From Schizophyllum amplum (Eukaryota; Basidiomycota; Agaricomycetes; Agaricales; Schizophyllaceae): a stretch of DNA of 64,000 nt. Location: contig VDMD01000012.1 of assembly GCA_007026445.1 (NCBI GenBank), forward strand, positions 558,001-622,000, given 5' to 3'. A program made the translations under genes and the position numbers. This document shows positions 22,990 to 34,612 of the stretch, in pieces; the first letter of the stretch is position 1, and each line of letters opens with the position of its first letter. The notes under the pieces were generated by a model. The model did no database searches and was not told where the DNA came from. It worked only from the letters and a program-made list of their open reading frames with translations.

Positions 22990-24312
22990 GGAGGTTAGAA
23001 GAAAGAACGAATGGTGGTGGGCGACGACCGCAACGAGGTGACGGGGTGTCGAAGAAAAGAAGCGGCGGGTGTCCACGTTTATATAAGCCAGGAGCTTACG
23101 GAACAGCCATATAGGAAAGCTGATGGGAACGATTAATTTGGAGGGGGAGATCTGGGTCCAACTGGGGAAACGTTAGTCGTCTGCCACGCCGATGGCGCCA
23201 ACCTTTTTCGATGGTAGACAGCAGAATCATTTAGCGCCTCTCCTCCCAGCCATAGAGAAAAATGCTACCAAGTTTTGGCATTGCAGGGCACATGGAGCGT
23301 ACTAAAAATCGAAAGAATGAACGCGGCAAACCTGACCTCTCCGGTGGAAAAAATGCCCCCGGCACGGAGTTAGATTGCATTTGCAATTTCTCGAGGTTGC
23401 CATATATGTCGAACTGTATGTTGCAATTGTTCATTTCCGGAGATCTCAGCCTGGCGCCCCTGCGCGCCCATGACAACATAAATTGCCGATACACATGTCC
23501 GTGCCTAGAAGCAGATCGACGACGGCCTCCACGGTTGAACAATGAGTCACTCACCTTGTTAGCCTTTGGAAAAGGCCTGATTGCCTCCCGCTACTGTCGG
23601 CGCCCTCGGAAAATCGGCCTGTAATTCGAGGTAGGCGCCGCTTCGCCAGGTGCTCAGTACTCAGTGCTGGGACCCAATCGCCGTTTCGCACTAGTAAACC
23701 TGCCTGTCACTTGATCGAGCTGGGTTAGTGACGCACCTTCATCGGCGAGCGGAGGAGCCGGAAGGGGACAGCGGCCGGCAGATTCCAGGTGAACCATACC
23801 GTCTAGGTTGCAGGAAATCGCATGAGCTTCTCCCTGCAACACAGCTTCAGACATATGCTCACTAGCGAGGTCGGAACTGCAATGTGGTTGACGGAGCTGC
23901 AACCTCCGAGCTCCATCATCCAATGCTGAGACCCTCTGGAAGATCGGGTTTCTCGGCGCACCGATAGCCCCACTGCCCGCTCACGGTTGCGACCATAACC
24001 GGGCTGTTGAACGGACTACAGTACAATCATTTGTGGCACACGTAGGATGGATCGCCGGAAGAATGACGAGTTTCTGGCTCACAAGATAACCAGCAACACA
24101 GCGCTAAACATACAGCCATAGTACATAATCACATCTGCAGAAAGAGCGATAGCGTCAGCTTTTCTGTTGGACTGCTTGGGTGCAGACCGACCTGAGCCTC
24201 CCCACACACTGACAACTATCACTGTCAGGCATCACTCGAATGTCAATGTCATTACGAAATCTGCTGCCATCTCCCGCCTGCGATAGAGCGGCTGCAAGCA
24301 TCGACGTCGCCG
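22990..24312. other. intergenic, transcription factor promoter / NOP16 downstream
   Basis: About 1.3 kb without a recognised gene. The frames at 23231-23624 on both strands overlap each other and have no family resemblance. A TATA-like site lies at its left end. Confidence 0.45.
23078..23087 (-). promoter_or_regulatory. TATA-like element upstream of the zinc-cluster factor
   Basis: The minus strand reads CTTATATAAA, about 90 bp upstream of the ATG at 22989. This is a reasonable core-promoter position. Confidence 0.4.
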
Positions 24313-25911
24313 TCAAACACCACCAAGCGCTATCCCAGCTCTCTTGAACGCCCGACGCAGTTCACCCCCTGTGCGCTGATCTGTGTTGAGCTTCCTATCC
24401 CGGACCATACTGTCCACGTCCGACCCATGTTTGTCCATGAGACGCTGCAGGTAGACATTCTCTCTCTCCGAGGTTGAACGAGGTCCGACGCCAGAGATTG
24501 GAGCGGCAACGGTCGCTGCGTTGACATTGATACTCGTCGCAATACGTTCTAATTCTGTAAAGAAGCGGCTGTAAGCTCAGAATGCACGAAGGGGGGGATA
24601 ATTTGGTGTCAAAAGAAAGGTTGTCCAGCTAGTGACCACCACCGCCTCGAGTAGCGTAGCGCCGCCACAAAAAGGAAACAATTCTTCTTAAAGGCAGACG
24701 CCGTCCACGGTCCAGAAAATGGTCCAACCCAACGTCAGAAACGACAGACACAGCTTCTGCCGATTCGACCGCACTTCCTGAATGCCGAGAACAAAGGAAA
24801 TGCGGACGAGTGCAGCTCGGAAGGCCAAACTCGGGTACGCGCAGAGATTGGCGTGGCGTCGAAGGAGAAGGCGGAAGTGGCGCTAGAACGTTCCGGCGAT
24901 CTAAAGCAGCGACTGATCTGTGCCGGGCTTTAGCGCCGACGCCCTCGTCCTCGTCAAGGACGATACACATTGCGCATGGACGGGGCCGGCGATGGACAAC
25001 GCATGTCCCGAATACGTCGGGTGACAACAGCGTAGACACATCCGCCCATCGCTAGAGAGAAACAGGAAGGATGGAATGAGAAATTTGCACTAACCTTTGA
25101 CAACATTCTTGCTCTTGTCGTTGGCGCCACCGTTGTGACCTAGGCCATGCACCCATTGCTGTGCAACGCCCTTGTCGAGCTGGGGCTCCAGCTGCTCCAT
25201 ATCGAGCTCCATTGGGTCTTGCTCAGCTTGCTCCGCCTCGTCTTCTGGCGCCAATTCGACGCGCAGAACGTTGCCGCACTCGTCGCGAATGATTCTTCCG
25301 TGACCTCTCGGGATTGACGTCTTTTCTGATGCTTTCGAGGTAGATGCTGTGGGGGCTTCTGCAGACTCGTCCACAGATTCCTGGACCCCATACGTTCGGA
25401 TTTCTCGGAACCACCCGACGCGATGGGATTCAGGCTGTATGCAAGGCCAAGCGCAGCATAACTGAAGAGGCGAGCACGTCAGTTCACATCTTTTGAATAG
25501 GGGCAATAGAGAAGGGACGGGAGTTGCAGCGGGAATGCTGTGAACGCAGGCTAGGGCAGCGATCCTGATGCGTATGCTCTCGTTCCGTCGTGCACACGCC
25601 ACATTGTCAGCGGGAGGCCAATACGTGAAGGGGGATTGTTGTGTGTTGCAGACCAGCTTATAGCAATCTGTTCTTTTACGAAGACTCACTTCTGCTTTAC
25701 AGTCTTTCGAGAATCCCAGGCATCCTGCAGCGCCTTGGGACCTCTGATCGCTAACGAACAAGTCAGCCATCCCCCAGGGACTAGTCAGGATCATATATAC
25801 CAAATACGCACCAGGAGACTTGTTGAAGTGGTTCCTTTTAGCGTGCCGTGAATGGGACACAGACTTGTGGGCTGAGGAGCGTGCTTTTCGGCGCTGACGG
25901 GGGTTGGCCAT
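24313..25911 (-). CDS. NOP16: ribosome biogenesis protein Nop16
   Basis: This nucleolar protein is needed for 60S ribosomal subunit assembly. The N terminus MANPRQRRKARSSAHK is the family signature. It is followed by IRGPKALQDAWDSRKTVKQ and YAALGLAYSLNP. The C-terminal block has YLQRLMDKHGSDVDSM, then RDRKLNTDQRTGGELRRAF, also typical. The acidic middle is EDEAEQAEQDPMELDMEQ. The last intron (24555-25094) is about 540 nt, ten times the local norm. Around 25386-25391, in a four-base C run (G on the coding strand), the frame shifts by one base between SGGSEKSERM and VQESVDESAEAP, so one base is probably missing from the assembly. It is divergent from QCR10 by 265 bp. Confidence 0.92.
24555..25094 (-). 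other. NOP16: long NOP16 intron (540 nt)
   Basis: The donor reads GTTAGT and the acceptor TTTACAG. The flanking exons join in frame to give NVVK-ELERIATSINV. Introns elsewhere in the window are usually 50-65 nt. Open frames on both strands inside it show no family motif. A hosted small RNA was considered, but no canonical C box (TGATGA) is present on the sense strand. Confidence 0.7.
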
Positions 25912-26176
25912 GGTTATGTCGAGCTAAAAAGCGGAACAAAGCGCGATGTGGCAGGAAATGGGCCTATAGAGGGTACGGCAGGCCGTTTTACGGAGAATGC
26001 GCAGAGAATCGAAGCACAAGTGCAGTACAGCAGTCAGGATGGATGTACTGATCGAAAGCTGAGCGTAATGCAATGTTCGCCACAAATTTGCTGATCAGTG
26101 TCACGTGGATGCGTCGGGGAATTCCGCGACCTCTGCTCGCCGCGAGACGACTCCCGCTCACTTTGTCCTTTACACA

Positions 26177-26550
26177 ATGCCGCTCATTATCAAGCCGCAG
26201 TCCCAGCTTCAGGCTATGCTTTCCGTTAGTTGCAGCGTTTCTACCCCCTAGTCACCCCTGACGCGTCAAAAACAGTTCTCGAGGCACTTCACGGGCACTG
26301 GCGCTGCCTGGGGTGTCGGTCTCGCCTCTATGGCGACGCTGGTGCGTATCAGGTGCATTCTCTGCCAAATCCTACTCACCTCTCCGCAGCTGCTTTCCAC
26401 TACGCCGCTCATGCAGCAGGGCGTTCTTCAGAAGGTCCCTGTGGTGCGTGATATGTTCGGTCCGATCGGCGTCAACTCACAGTCTGTCCCAATGTGCAGA
26501 TTGGTAACTACTTCGAGGACAAGGTCCCTGCGTGCGACAAGCCCTTCTAG
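26177..26550 (+). CDS. QCR10: ubiquinol-cytochrome c reductase subunit 10
   Basis: This is a small single-span subunit of mitochondrial complex III in the inner membrane. Four exons joined by GT-AG introns give about 71 residues starting MPLIIKPQSQLQAM. A hydrophobic segment (AAWGVGLASMATLLL) is followed by the family-typical GVLQKVPVIGNYFEDKVPA and the end CDKPF, close to the usual ASDKPF. The length matches fungal Qcr10. The tail is 85 bp from the convergent HAD gene and the start is 265 bp from NOP16. Confidence 0.88.
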
Positions 26551-26635
26551 AGCTCTAGAGTTATGACGACTGGGAATCAAATGGTCTCATAAACTATGTT
26601 TGCGTGTTACACAGCATGCTTGAGCGACCCCAACC

Positions 26636-28035
26636 CTACAACCTTGACCGCTCGTCTTCCGTGCTTGTCAAATCGATGCCTAGCCTGCGCTCCAGTGTCC
26701 TCACGGCCTCCAAAGTGCCTCCGATAGGGACGTCTGTCGAAGGCATCACGAGCGTGTTCAGCCTTACAAAATGTCGCCCAGACTCACGAATGGTCTCCAT
26801 TCCCAAGCGTTTCGCGGCCTTTAAATTCCTGGATCAACGAGTCAGCAACCCATAACCTGCTCATTGGACGAAAACCAATGATCAGTCACTGACATTCTTA
26901 TGTCGTCGAGGAAGATGACTTCCTCAGGCTTGACACCGTTTCTCTTGCAAGCCAGGATATAGAACTCGGATTCTGGTTTCCTGAAGGATCCTTCTCAGCC
27001 ACGACTGTCCTTCCACGCTTTCAACAGCACCCACCTCATTCCAAGCGTGCTGCTGTCGCAGAAGTCATCGAACATGGCGACAAGCTCTGGTGAGATGGCG
27101 CCGTTCTGCCACCCCAGGAAGGCAAGCTCCGTCACGGGAACGTCCTCAGTTACGCTGGACGCGTAATTGTTGGTAAGTGCGATGACCTTGTACTGACCCG
27201 TCCCTGTCATAATCTCTAGCGACACCCACGTACAACACGCAATGCGCTCACCACGAAGGCGCCGCATAGCCTTGACGATGTGTGGATCGAGGGCGGCGGA
27301 CTCGCGCATCATCTCGCCGAATAACTGCACCAGGAACATAGCACGGCGAGCCCCTCTGTCAGCCAACCGCTTCCGACATGACATTGCGCACGCGTACCTC
27401 TCGCACATCTATGTTCAACTCAGTCGGTAGGCGGGGCGGCTCTAGAGAGGCTGTTCAATCGCAAGACGCCGCGCACTAAAGGTGACCGACCGATGCCTTT
27501 CCGACGACAGTACGCCGTGTACCATATGTTTCCGTTGACAGTGTCGGACAGATCTTGACTCCACGCATTGTAAAATTGCAGCAACGGAAGCTCTCCACGC
27601 TCAAAGCGCTGCCACGCTCCTTGCGACCCTCTAGCAGCACTGCGATCCCGGAGGACATGGGCATGCGACCGAGTATGGGAAAGAACAGCCGGGGCGTAGC
27701 GGTATGAAGATCCTCACTGTTCAGTACAGATGCGTAAAGGACAGGGCTGAAGTGTACATACATGGAGCAATTTAAGTAGTTCTCGGGGATGTTGTGCTTC
27801 CGCTCATAAGCAGCGATAGCGACGAAGGGACTGCGCGCCACAACGCCTCCAATCTAATCCTGTCGCCCACCTTCAATGATCAACGATGAGGGGCCAATTT
27901 GGATCTGACGCTCACCGAACGTCAACTAAGCTGGTACTTTGGCAATAGCAGCCGCAAACGATCTCATCTGTATACAAGGAGGAGACACGCGCTACTCACG
28001 TCGAAGAATACGGCTCTGAGAGGTGGCGAGGTCAT
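26636..28035 (-). CDS. HAD-superfamily hydrolase (epoxide-hydrolase N-domain like)
   Basis: This is a soluble HAD phosphatase-like protein. The N terminus MTSPPLRAVFFD joins across an intron of more than 100 nt to IGGVVARSPFVAIAAYE, giving motif I as D-I-G-G. The usual second acidic residue of DxD is therefore Gly, as in some HADs of the soluble epoxide hydrolase and ACAD10 group. Motif II is in VIALTNNYA, motif III is the Lys of GMRKPESEFYIL and motif IV reads VIFLDDIRMNLKAA. The end is STEDERSRL. Substrate cannot be predicted. It runs convergently with QCR10. Confidence 0.85.
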
Positions 28036-28687
28036 ATCGTGAAGGGCACGCAATAGAGTCTGCGATACGAATAACAGAGGGCAGCAGGGACCAGCGAAAT
28101 AAAGCAGGAGATGGAAGTAAGCGTCAGGTCAGCGCTGAGCGTGGGGAAGCCGGGGAAGGAACCAGGGAGGAACGCTGTCGGACCGGTGAGCTACCGGCAA
28201 TCAATGTGATTATTGTCGATCGATCTCAGATCCACGTTACAATGGAACGGTGGCGTGACGGCTGGGTGACGGCTGAACCTTGGGCTAAACTCGAACTTGC
28301 ATCTGACGTCCATGGCGACTGCCTTCTTGCTGAGGCCAGGCTCAGCCGCTGAGTTTAAAGCTCATTTACCGCTGATCGAAGGCTTTGTAGGAGATACTCC
28401 GGAGACCGACGGAGTGCCTCCTGTATCATATCTCGTGGAGTTTTACCGCGATTTTATGTACGCGACTTCAAAGGCGTCTTTTGCCCCGCGTCGGACTCCG
28501 AAGTCCGTGCACTCGTCTCGCGCCTCGCACCTCAACTGCACCCGCCACAAACAGCCTGCTCTGATGAGGACATGATCAATTCCATCCTTCTTCTTGCCCT
28601 CGTCATTCCTCATTGACATTCCTTCTCTCCTCGAGACCTAACGCTGGCTTCATTTCGGACGCATTCTGCAGGTCCGACTCATTGAGA
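28036..28687. other. divergent intergenic region, HAD / DUF6533-like gene
   Basis: About 650 bp between two divergent starts, presumably holding both promoters. No gene or repeat was recognised. Confidence 0.45.
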
Positions 28688-30235
28688 ATGGGTAACTGGG
28701 ACGATGCGGCTGGCTACATGCGCGTCGTGAGTATTCAAGCCGTCTGGTCTTCAGCGTGAATCTCACTTCTTACAGGCTGCTTTCGCCATCTTTGTGTACG
28801 ACTGGCTGCTCACTTTGCCCGCGGAAATAAGGATGTGTATGTCGGTCCTTAAGGGCTGCTACGTATGCGATAGTCTGAAGGTGCGCAACAGACAGGCGCC
28901 AGGAGTCGCGGCTGAGGCCGAGTGTGGCGTGCATTCTGCTGGTTTTGGTTCGGGTGCGTCAACTTGCCTGACTTTTTTTGAGCCCATGCTTATTCTCGAA
29001 TCTCGATGCAGTATCTGGGGCTGGCGGCCTTGATAACAAACCTGATTGGTTTCTTCGCCCAACTCTTCATCAACGTTCCGCGCCAGTGCCAGCACCTTTC
29101 CCTCATTATGCCCGTCATGCAGTGCTTCGCTGTATGGGCCAGCCATGTGGTCTTTGTTGCTCGTGTGCGTTCGCTAGTCCCCCAAACCCGCAACTGCACT
29201 CTGAGCTCAAACCAGACAGTGGGCATCTGTAATAATGACAAGACGGTCTCGATTGTCTTCACTCTCCTTGCAACGGCTATCTCTGGCGTCGAGCTTTTCG
29301 CGCAGTTGCATTCGCGTAAGTCCGACATGGGATCCTCAGGGAACTGCGTCCTGCATTACGACGCGGAGGACAACATCAGCTACGTGTACTACTTGGTGCG
29401 TGACATGTCGATAAACTGGCTTCCCTGCGTCATACGCCTTAAGTAGCTGCTGACCTTTGACCAACTTCAGGCGGCAGCGCTCTTTGACCTGGCGGTCGTC
29501 GTGATCACCTGTAGTACTCTTAGAGGCGCTGGCGGCGGTGGCCCAACAGGCTTCATGAACAGGCTATGGAACTCCTCCATCGTATACTTCTGCGTGACGA
29601 CCATCTTCAACATCGTCAACATGGTATTCTACGCGATGTTCAACAACAGTGGCGAGACCGTCTTCTGCGCAATGGGAATCGCCGTGACGAGTATAGCCAG
29701 CACGCGCGTCAGTGAGTACTGCAGGATTGTTCACAGGTTATACCATCGCTGATTACAGGCTAGTCCTCGATGCGCAAGGGCATATATATCCGACGCAGAA
29801 TGGGACACGGCACATGAGCCAGCTCTCGTCCGGGGATCGTAGTACGCCGACTCCCCCGCCAATCGCCGTCATCGACATTTGCCCTCGACTCTCGCTGCCG
29901 CCGCAGTCACTGATGGCGGAACGAAGGGACACGTTCGTGTCCACATATGCGGAGTCGCTTTTGCCTGAAATGTCCCTCGGAGAAAATGTACGTTTTCCAT
30001 GACGATCTTGACTCCCTTGCTGAGACTTGCACAGCGCATGAGCTCGCAATCTCGTTTTATCGGAAGCGCGAAGCATGACTCTGCAATCGGCACCTTCCAC
30101 TCCATTGATCTCGAAACTGAGCCGCCGAGGAGTCCTTCGATACGCAGCCCCCCACGGAGCCCTCTTGTCAGTCAGATGCCGAAACCGGCGTCCATGGCGG
30201 ATCGCAACGATCCCCCATCGTACTCGCCATGCTGA
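28688..30235 (+). CDS. multispan membrane protein, DUF6533-like
   Basis: This resembles the DUF6533 membrane proteins common in Agaricomycetes, of unknown function. The N terminus MGNWDDAAGYMRV leads into AAFAIFVYDWLLTLPAEIRM. Next comes a short exon reading SRLRPSVACILLVLVR and then YLGLAALITNLIGFFAQLF. Further hydrophobic spans are QCFAVWASHVVFVAR, TVSIVFTLLATAISGVELF, AAALFDLAVVVITCSTL and FCVTTIFNIVNMVFYAMF, so about seven spans in all. A cytosolic-looking Ser/Pro-rich tail of more than 130 residues ends DPPSYSPC. The plan recalls seven-span receptors, but no ligand or G-protein motif is visible. The splice site near 29713 is not certain. Confidence 0.8.
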
Positions 30236-31288
30236 TGCGATACCATGGACGACCACGGAATTCTCCGACTACCACTCCGGTTTCAAACATGACTTTCTTT
30301 CAAAGACACGTCCCTTTCATGTGCCTCGTCTTCACATATCTCAAGACGTCCTCTCATTTTACTCCTTCTGATCATACTATTTACAACTAATGTGCTCTGT
30401 CGTAGCTTATTATCTAGTACTAATCACACATTGTAAGCCTGTATATGCTGTACCTACCTACCTACATTCATTGCCCTTCACGCGCCACAGGCCATCATTG
30501 GAAGCGCTCGCGCTTGAGTAGGCGGCACGCCTTCTTCCTGCAGGTCTTCAAGTTTCAAGCTTCAAGGCCTCATCTGCACCATTATACTGCAATTTTGGGG
30601 ACTGTGTCAGGACTGTGCTGTCGCCTCGTCTTTTCCAAACGCTGCCTTGCGCCAACACGTGATTACGTTCGACTTTAACACGTGACCGCGAACTGAGCCT
30701 CGAGGATGGTTGCCCTGCGTGCTCTGGACGTCCAACAGTCGACCCATACTGGCTCTACAGATACGATGATATGTTAGCAAGATGCCTGGGCTGGATGTCT
30801 GCACGAACGAGTGCGTGACTCGGAGGGGAAGCCCGCCGACCATGACGGCCGCCCAGTGCTGAGGTGAGCGTTCGAACTTAAGCTTCGACGAGGGCTCGGA
30901 GTCAGCGCTTCAGGGTGGAAAGTACGTCTTCTAGTACACCACAGTGATCCCTCTTCAGTCCGAGAACCAAGCGTATTCGCAGATATCGACCGAAACCCTC
31001 GTCCTTCGTCGCAGCGTCGGGTTGTCGGCTTGCTCCTATCACAACGGCTTTTGCTTCAAGCGAGCCCTCGATTATACCAACATGCTCTGCGACGATGGCA
31101 GTGTGGCTCATGCGCTGACAGTGAGGAGTGGCAGGGCACTGCCGACTCTGGACTCGGCACCGGTGATCTGCACAGCCACTCCGACCGGCATTTAAGCGCG
31201 CGCACGGCAAGTGCGGGCCTGCATTATTCTTTCGTCATCCGGATCGCGCAGCCGTTCTCCTTCACCCCCCTTGGCACAGACCACCATC
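30236..31288. other. intergenic, about 1.05 kb
   Basis: No gene was recognised. A short ACCT-type tetranucleotide run lies near 30450. Minus-strand frames at 30607-30843 and 30902-31210 have no family resemblance and no splice support. Confidence 0.45.
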
Positions 31289-32358
31289 ATGTACTCACAA
31301 GGACCAGCCTACGCCGCCCCCGCGCGCCATTCATCGCACCGCTCATCGTACCAGCCGCCCCCCAGCAATCCGCCCGGGTACGCGCAATCGTCGTACGGCG
31401 CGCCGGCGCGGCACAGTTCGCGGCACTCGTACCAACAAGCGCCGTCAGGTCCGCCCTCTGGTGCGGACCCGCAGCTTTGGCAGTGGTTTACCGCCGTAGA
31501 TGTTGACCGCTCGGGATCGATCACTGCGAATGAGTTGCAGTCTGCCCTTTTGAATGGTGCGTTCAGATGCTGCTCCTGTTTGGCGGCTTGTCTGACCCGG
31601 GTCTTTCCTTACAGGCAACTGGACAAGTGCGTTATAACGGCTATCACCTGCTCATGATAGATGCTGATGCTCGACTTGCGATGTGCAGAGTTCGACTTGG
31701 ACACCGTCAAGATGCTTATGGCGATCTTCGATGTCGACCGCAGCGGTACGATCAACTATACTGGTACGTTTCGTGAGGTGTCTGCTGTCGTCCAGGGTAC
31801 TGACGTCCCATTAGAATTTGCTGGGTTATGGAAATACATTGCCGACTGGCAGAACGTCTTCCGACACTTTGACCGGGATCGGTCAGGATCTATCGATGGT
31901 CACGAGCTTGCCGACGCGCTTGCAAACTTCGGCTACAGGCTGACACCACCGTTGTTAACCTTGGTAGAGCAGAAGTATGGTGCGTGCACCTCATAGATCT
32001 TGCTACTTTTCGACTTACCCTTCCTCAGCCTCTGCACCTACAGAGGGATACGGTCCTCCACCAGGCATCACGTTTGACCGCTTTGTGAGGGCCTGCGTTG
32101 GTAAGTCTCGTGTCTCGCCTTTTCCTGTGCACCTCTGACCTCGTGCCGTAGCCGTCAAGACCATGACGGAGGCCTTTCAAAGGTACTTGAATCTGTCAGC
32201 ATACAGATCGTTTGACTGACCTCTCGCTAGAGCCGACACGGACCGCGACGGTTGGGTACAACTGAACTACGAGCAATTCATGTCTGTAAGTATGCGATAG
32301 TGCGCGAGATTGGACTGCTTTCCTGATCAGTTTGCAGATGTCACTCAGCTGTCCCTAA
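31289..32358 (+). CDS. penta-EF-hand calcium-binding protein
   Basis: This is a peflin/ALG-2-like calcium sensor. The N-terminal domain of about 50 residues is rich in Pro, Ser, Tyr and Gln (SYQPPPSNPPGYAQSSYG). EF-hand loops read DVDRSGSITANE, DVDRSGTINYTE, DRDRSGSIDGHE and DTDRDGWVQLNYE. The helix between them is FAGLWKYIADWQNVFRHF, typical of the family. The last exon adds MSLSCP. All loops keep the acidic ligands, so calcium binding is likely in several. Fungal relatives are linked to calcium signalling and ESCRT-type functions, a family-level statement only. At least five introns are present. Confidence 0.9.
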
Positions 32359-33255
32359 TGGGAGGACCATGCCCCTCACGGATGTCACAATGCTGATATC
32401 ATCAATAACTTATAGCCTGTTCACAATTTCTCCGTGTACCTGTACCCTATCTGTAAAGTAGTAAGTAATGCTTGATTTACGAGTGGTGACGAACAAGGCC
32501 TTCCAAATGCGGACAAGTGAGCATCAGCACCGAGCAGGGATCTGTGAAGGATCCATGGCTCGGATTGCTCTATCCAACTACATTAGAAGATGATTCTACT
32601 GTGGTGCTCCTTGTCAATTAGTACCGTGTCTTTCCGTGTTACTGCTCGCAGAACCAACGGGTCGATGTGGCGGTTCTACTCAAAGTTCTTGACGTGTTTC
32701 GCGGTCCTACCCGTCCAGAATACTCTGATAGCTTCGACCGTGGTCGTCGACACGTCGTATGCGCTGGCGACAAGTGCTGCGTCAAGTCGGTGTTCACCCT
32801 TCCCCGGTCGTTAGAAGGGGAATACCGCTTTCATACATCACATCTAATCAGTCGAACACCTAGGCCTCATGGCCTTCTTTTGAAGCACGAGGTTATCGAC
32901 CATGTCCAGCTTCTGTAGGCTGTTACCAGGGCGCGTTGGGCGGCGACGGACGGTGTCGCAGCAACGGCCGTTGTCCGGTATGATGTGTCAGGGCGAGCTA
33001 TATAACTGGGCTGCTCGCTTAGAAGCGTTCGACGTTCGTTGGATCCCTTTCTTCATAGCCCCGTTGTGATGTCAACGCGACTGTAGCGCATCGCCAGCTT
33101 CACTGCAGATAAAGGCTAGCCGCCCTGTCCCTTCGAACTCTCGCTTTTGGCTTTGTGCGGTGCCTTGGCGCTCCACGGCGGGCTATCTGGTCCGGCGATA
33201 AATTGACACCGGCTGCATTCGTCCTGTCCTCCGTTGCAACTCTCTCTTCACCGCC
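32359..33255. other. intergenic, about 0.9 kb
   Basis: This lies between two plus-strand genes. Open frames near 32590-32918 show no family motif. Nothing else was identified. Confidence 0.45.
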
Positions 33256-34148
33256 ATGGGCCTCTGGGCGCACCTCCTGCGCGTCATCTCCAGTGTACAC
33301 GGTCGGCTGGCTCCGGCGACGACGAAGGGTGAGTAGGCCGACGCACACCCGCACATACGGTCGCTCACCGCCTGCGCCACAGAGGAGTCCATTCATGTCA
33401 TCGACAATTCCCCCCTCAAGCAGGTCCGCATCGTCGAGCACTATAACGAATATTATTCCCCTCGCGTAACCGAGAAGACGCCGAGCCCGGCGTTCACCGT
33501 CACGCCGTTGCCGTCCCAGGCGGCATCGACGTCGACGCCACCCACCGCCTCCGCGCGCATGCCAACCAACAATGTCACGAACGCCCCCGAATCCATGATG
33601 TCCCCGCCTACCGTCCCTTCATCCTCCAGCGCTCCGCGTCCTCGGAAGCGCAAGCGCAGCAACTCTGCCCAAGTACACAAGCTGCTCGCTCTCGGCTCTC
33701 CTCTCCATTTCAATATGCGCAGTCAACGCCCCTCCATCACCACCTCTCGCGGCCATGGCGAGCTATCGATGAGTTGCTCTACGACCCGCCACGGCGCCCG
33801 CGCTGCCCGCCCTCACCGTCGTCATACCTGGCACGCCGTGGGCGTTCCCGATCGCCGCCTCCAATACGTCCTACGTGAGCGTCATGGACGTGCTTAGCGC
33901 CATCCATGGAGAACTGCGCTGTGGCGTCACGTCGGACGAGTACTACGGCCTGCCCTCGCGAGAGGAGCGCGACGCGGTAGCGCGGCATACGCGGCGCGCT
34001 GCGACCGGGGGACGCGCCGGAGAAGGATGAGGAGCGGAAGAAGGGCATCAAGCGCGTCGACTTCCTCACCACCCACTACCGCTTCCGCGGCCTCGACTAC
34101 TCGCACCAGGGCGCGGGTGTCTTCACGCTGCATGTGCAAGTGCGCTAA
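33256..34148 (+). CDS. DUF6699-type protein, frame broken by indels
   Basis: The first exon starts MGLWAHLLRVISSVHGRLA in a CCGCCATGG context and splices into ESIHVIDNSPLKQVRIVEHY. A Ser/Pro/Thr-rich linker leads to the domain, VHKLLALGSPLHFNMR. The domain continues, in other frames, as AIDELLYDP, ALPALTVVIPGTPWAFPIAA, VSVMDVLSAIHGELRCGVTS, EEYYGL-like EYYGLPSREERDAVAR and finally GIKRVDFLTTHYRFRGLDYS to LHVQVR. These pieces are in family order but need frame changes near 33745-33765, 33784-33790, 33983-33985 and 34005-34011. The last three fit one missing base each in GC runs. Either the assembly has errors or the gene is decaying. Function is unknown. Confidence 0.78.
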
Positions 34149-34160
34149 GCCTGCGTGCAT

Positions 34161-34220
34161 GCACTGCCTCTCACGGCTGTACGCTGCCTCTCATGGCTGT
34201 ACGCTGCCTCTCATTGCTGT
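34161..34220 (+). repeat. three 20-bp tandem repeats
   Basis: Three adjacent copies of a 20-bp unit, ACGCTGCCTCTCATGGCTGT, begin 12 bp after the DUF6699 stop codon. The copies differ by one to three bases. They lie in the probable 3' untranslated region. The rest of the interval up to 34612 holds nothing recognised. Confidence 0.9.
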
Positions 34221-34612
34221 AGATATGGGGCGTCGTCTGGATTCCGGACGACTAAGGGAAACAGAAAAGTGTATGTACATTAATGAGCGTAATGACTGGG
34301 CGACGAAGGAGTAGACTGTGACGAAGTAGACTTTATACTTAAATTTATGTACAGTAACGATTCGAACGTCATGACGGGATGTTTCTACGAACTCTTGTCT
34401 CGAGACGAACGGGACAGTCCGATACCGGGCTACAGACAGCAACCACTCCAAAGCTTGGCCTGCATTCAAAGCGGGGGAAGGTCTCTCTAACAGTGGGTGA
34501 TTGAACGATATAGCGTTGTCACCGTGTACATTGATAAATCTGTGCGAGATCGTCCTGCTGGTAAGTATGTACCATAACGTACACATCCCCCGCCATTGTC
34601 CTCAAGCTTGCA

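Noticed and set aside
24629..25039. 136-codon frame inside the NOP16 intron
   Set aside because: No motif, no splice support, and an opposite-strand frame of similar quality overlaps it.
24555..25094. Box C/D snoRNA in the NOP16 intron
   Set aside because: CTGA words are present on the sense strand but no TGATGA box was found, so there is no basis to call one.
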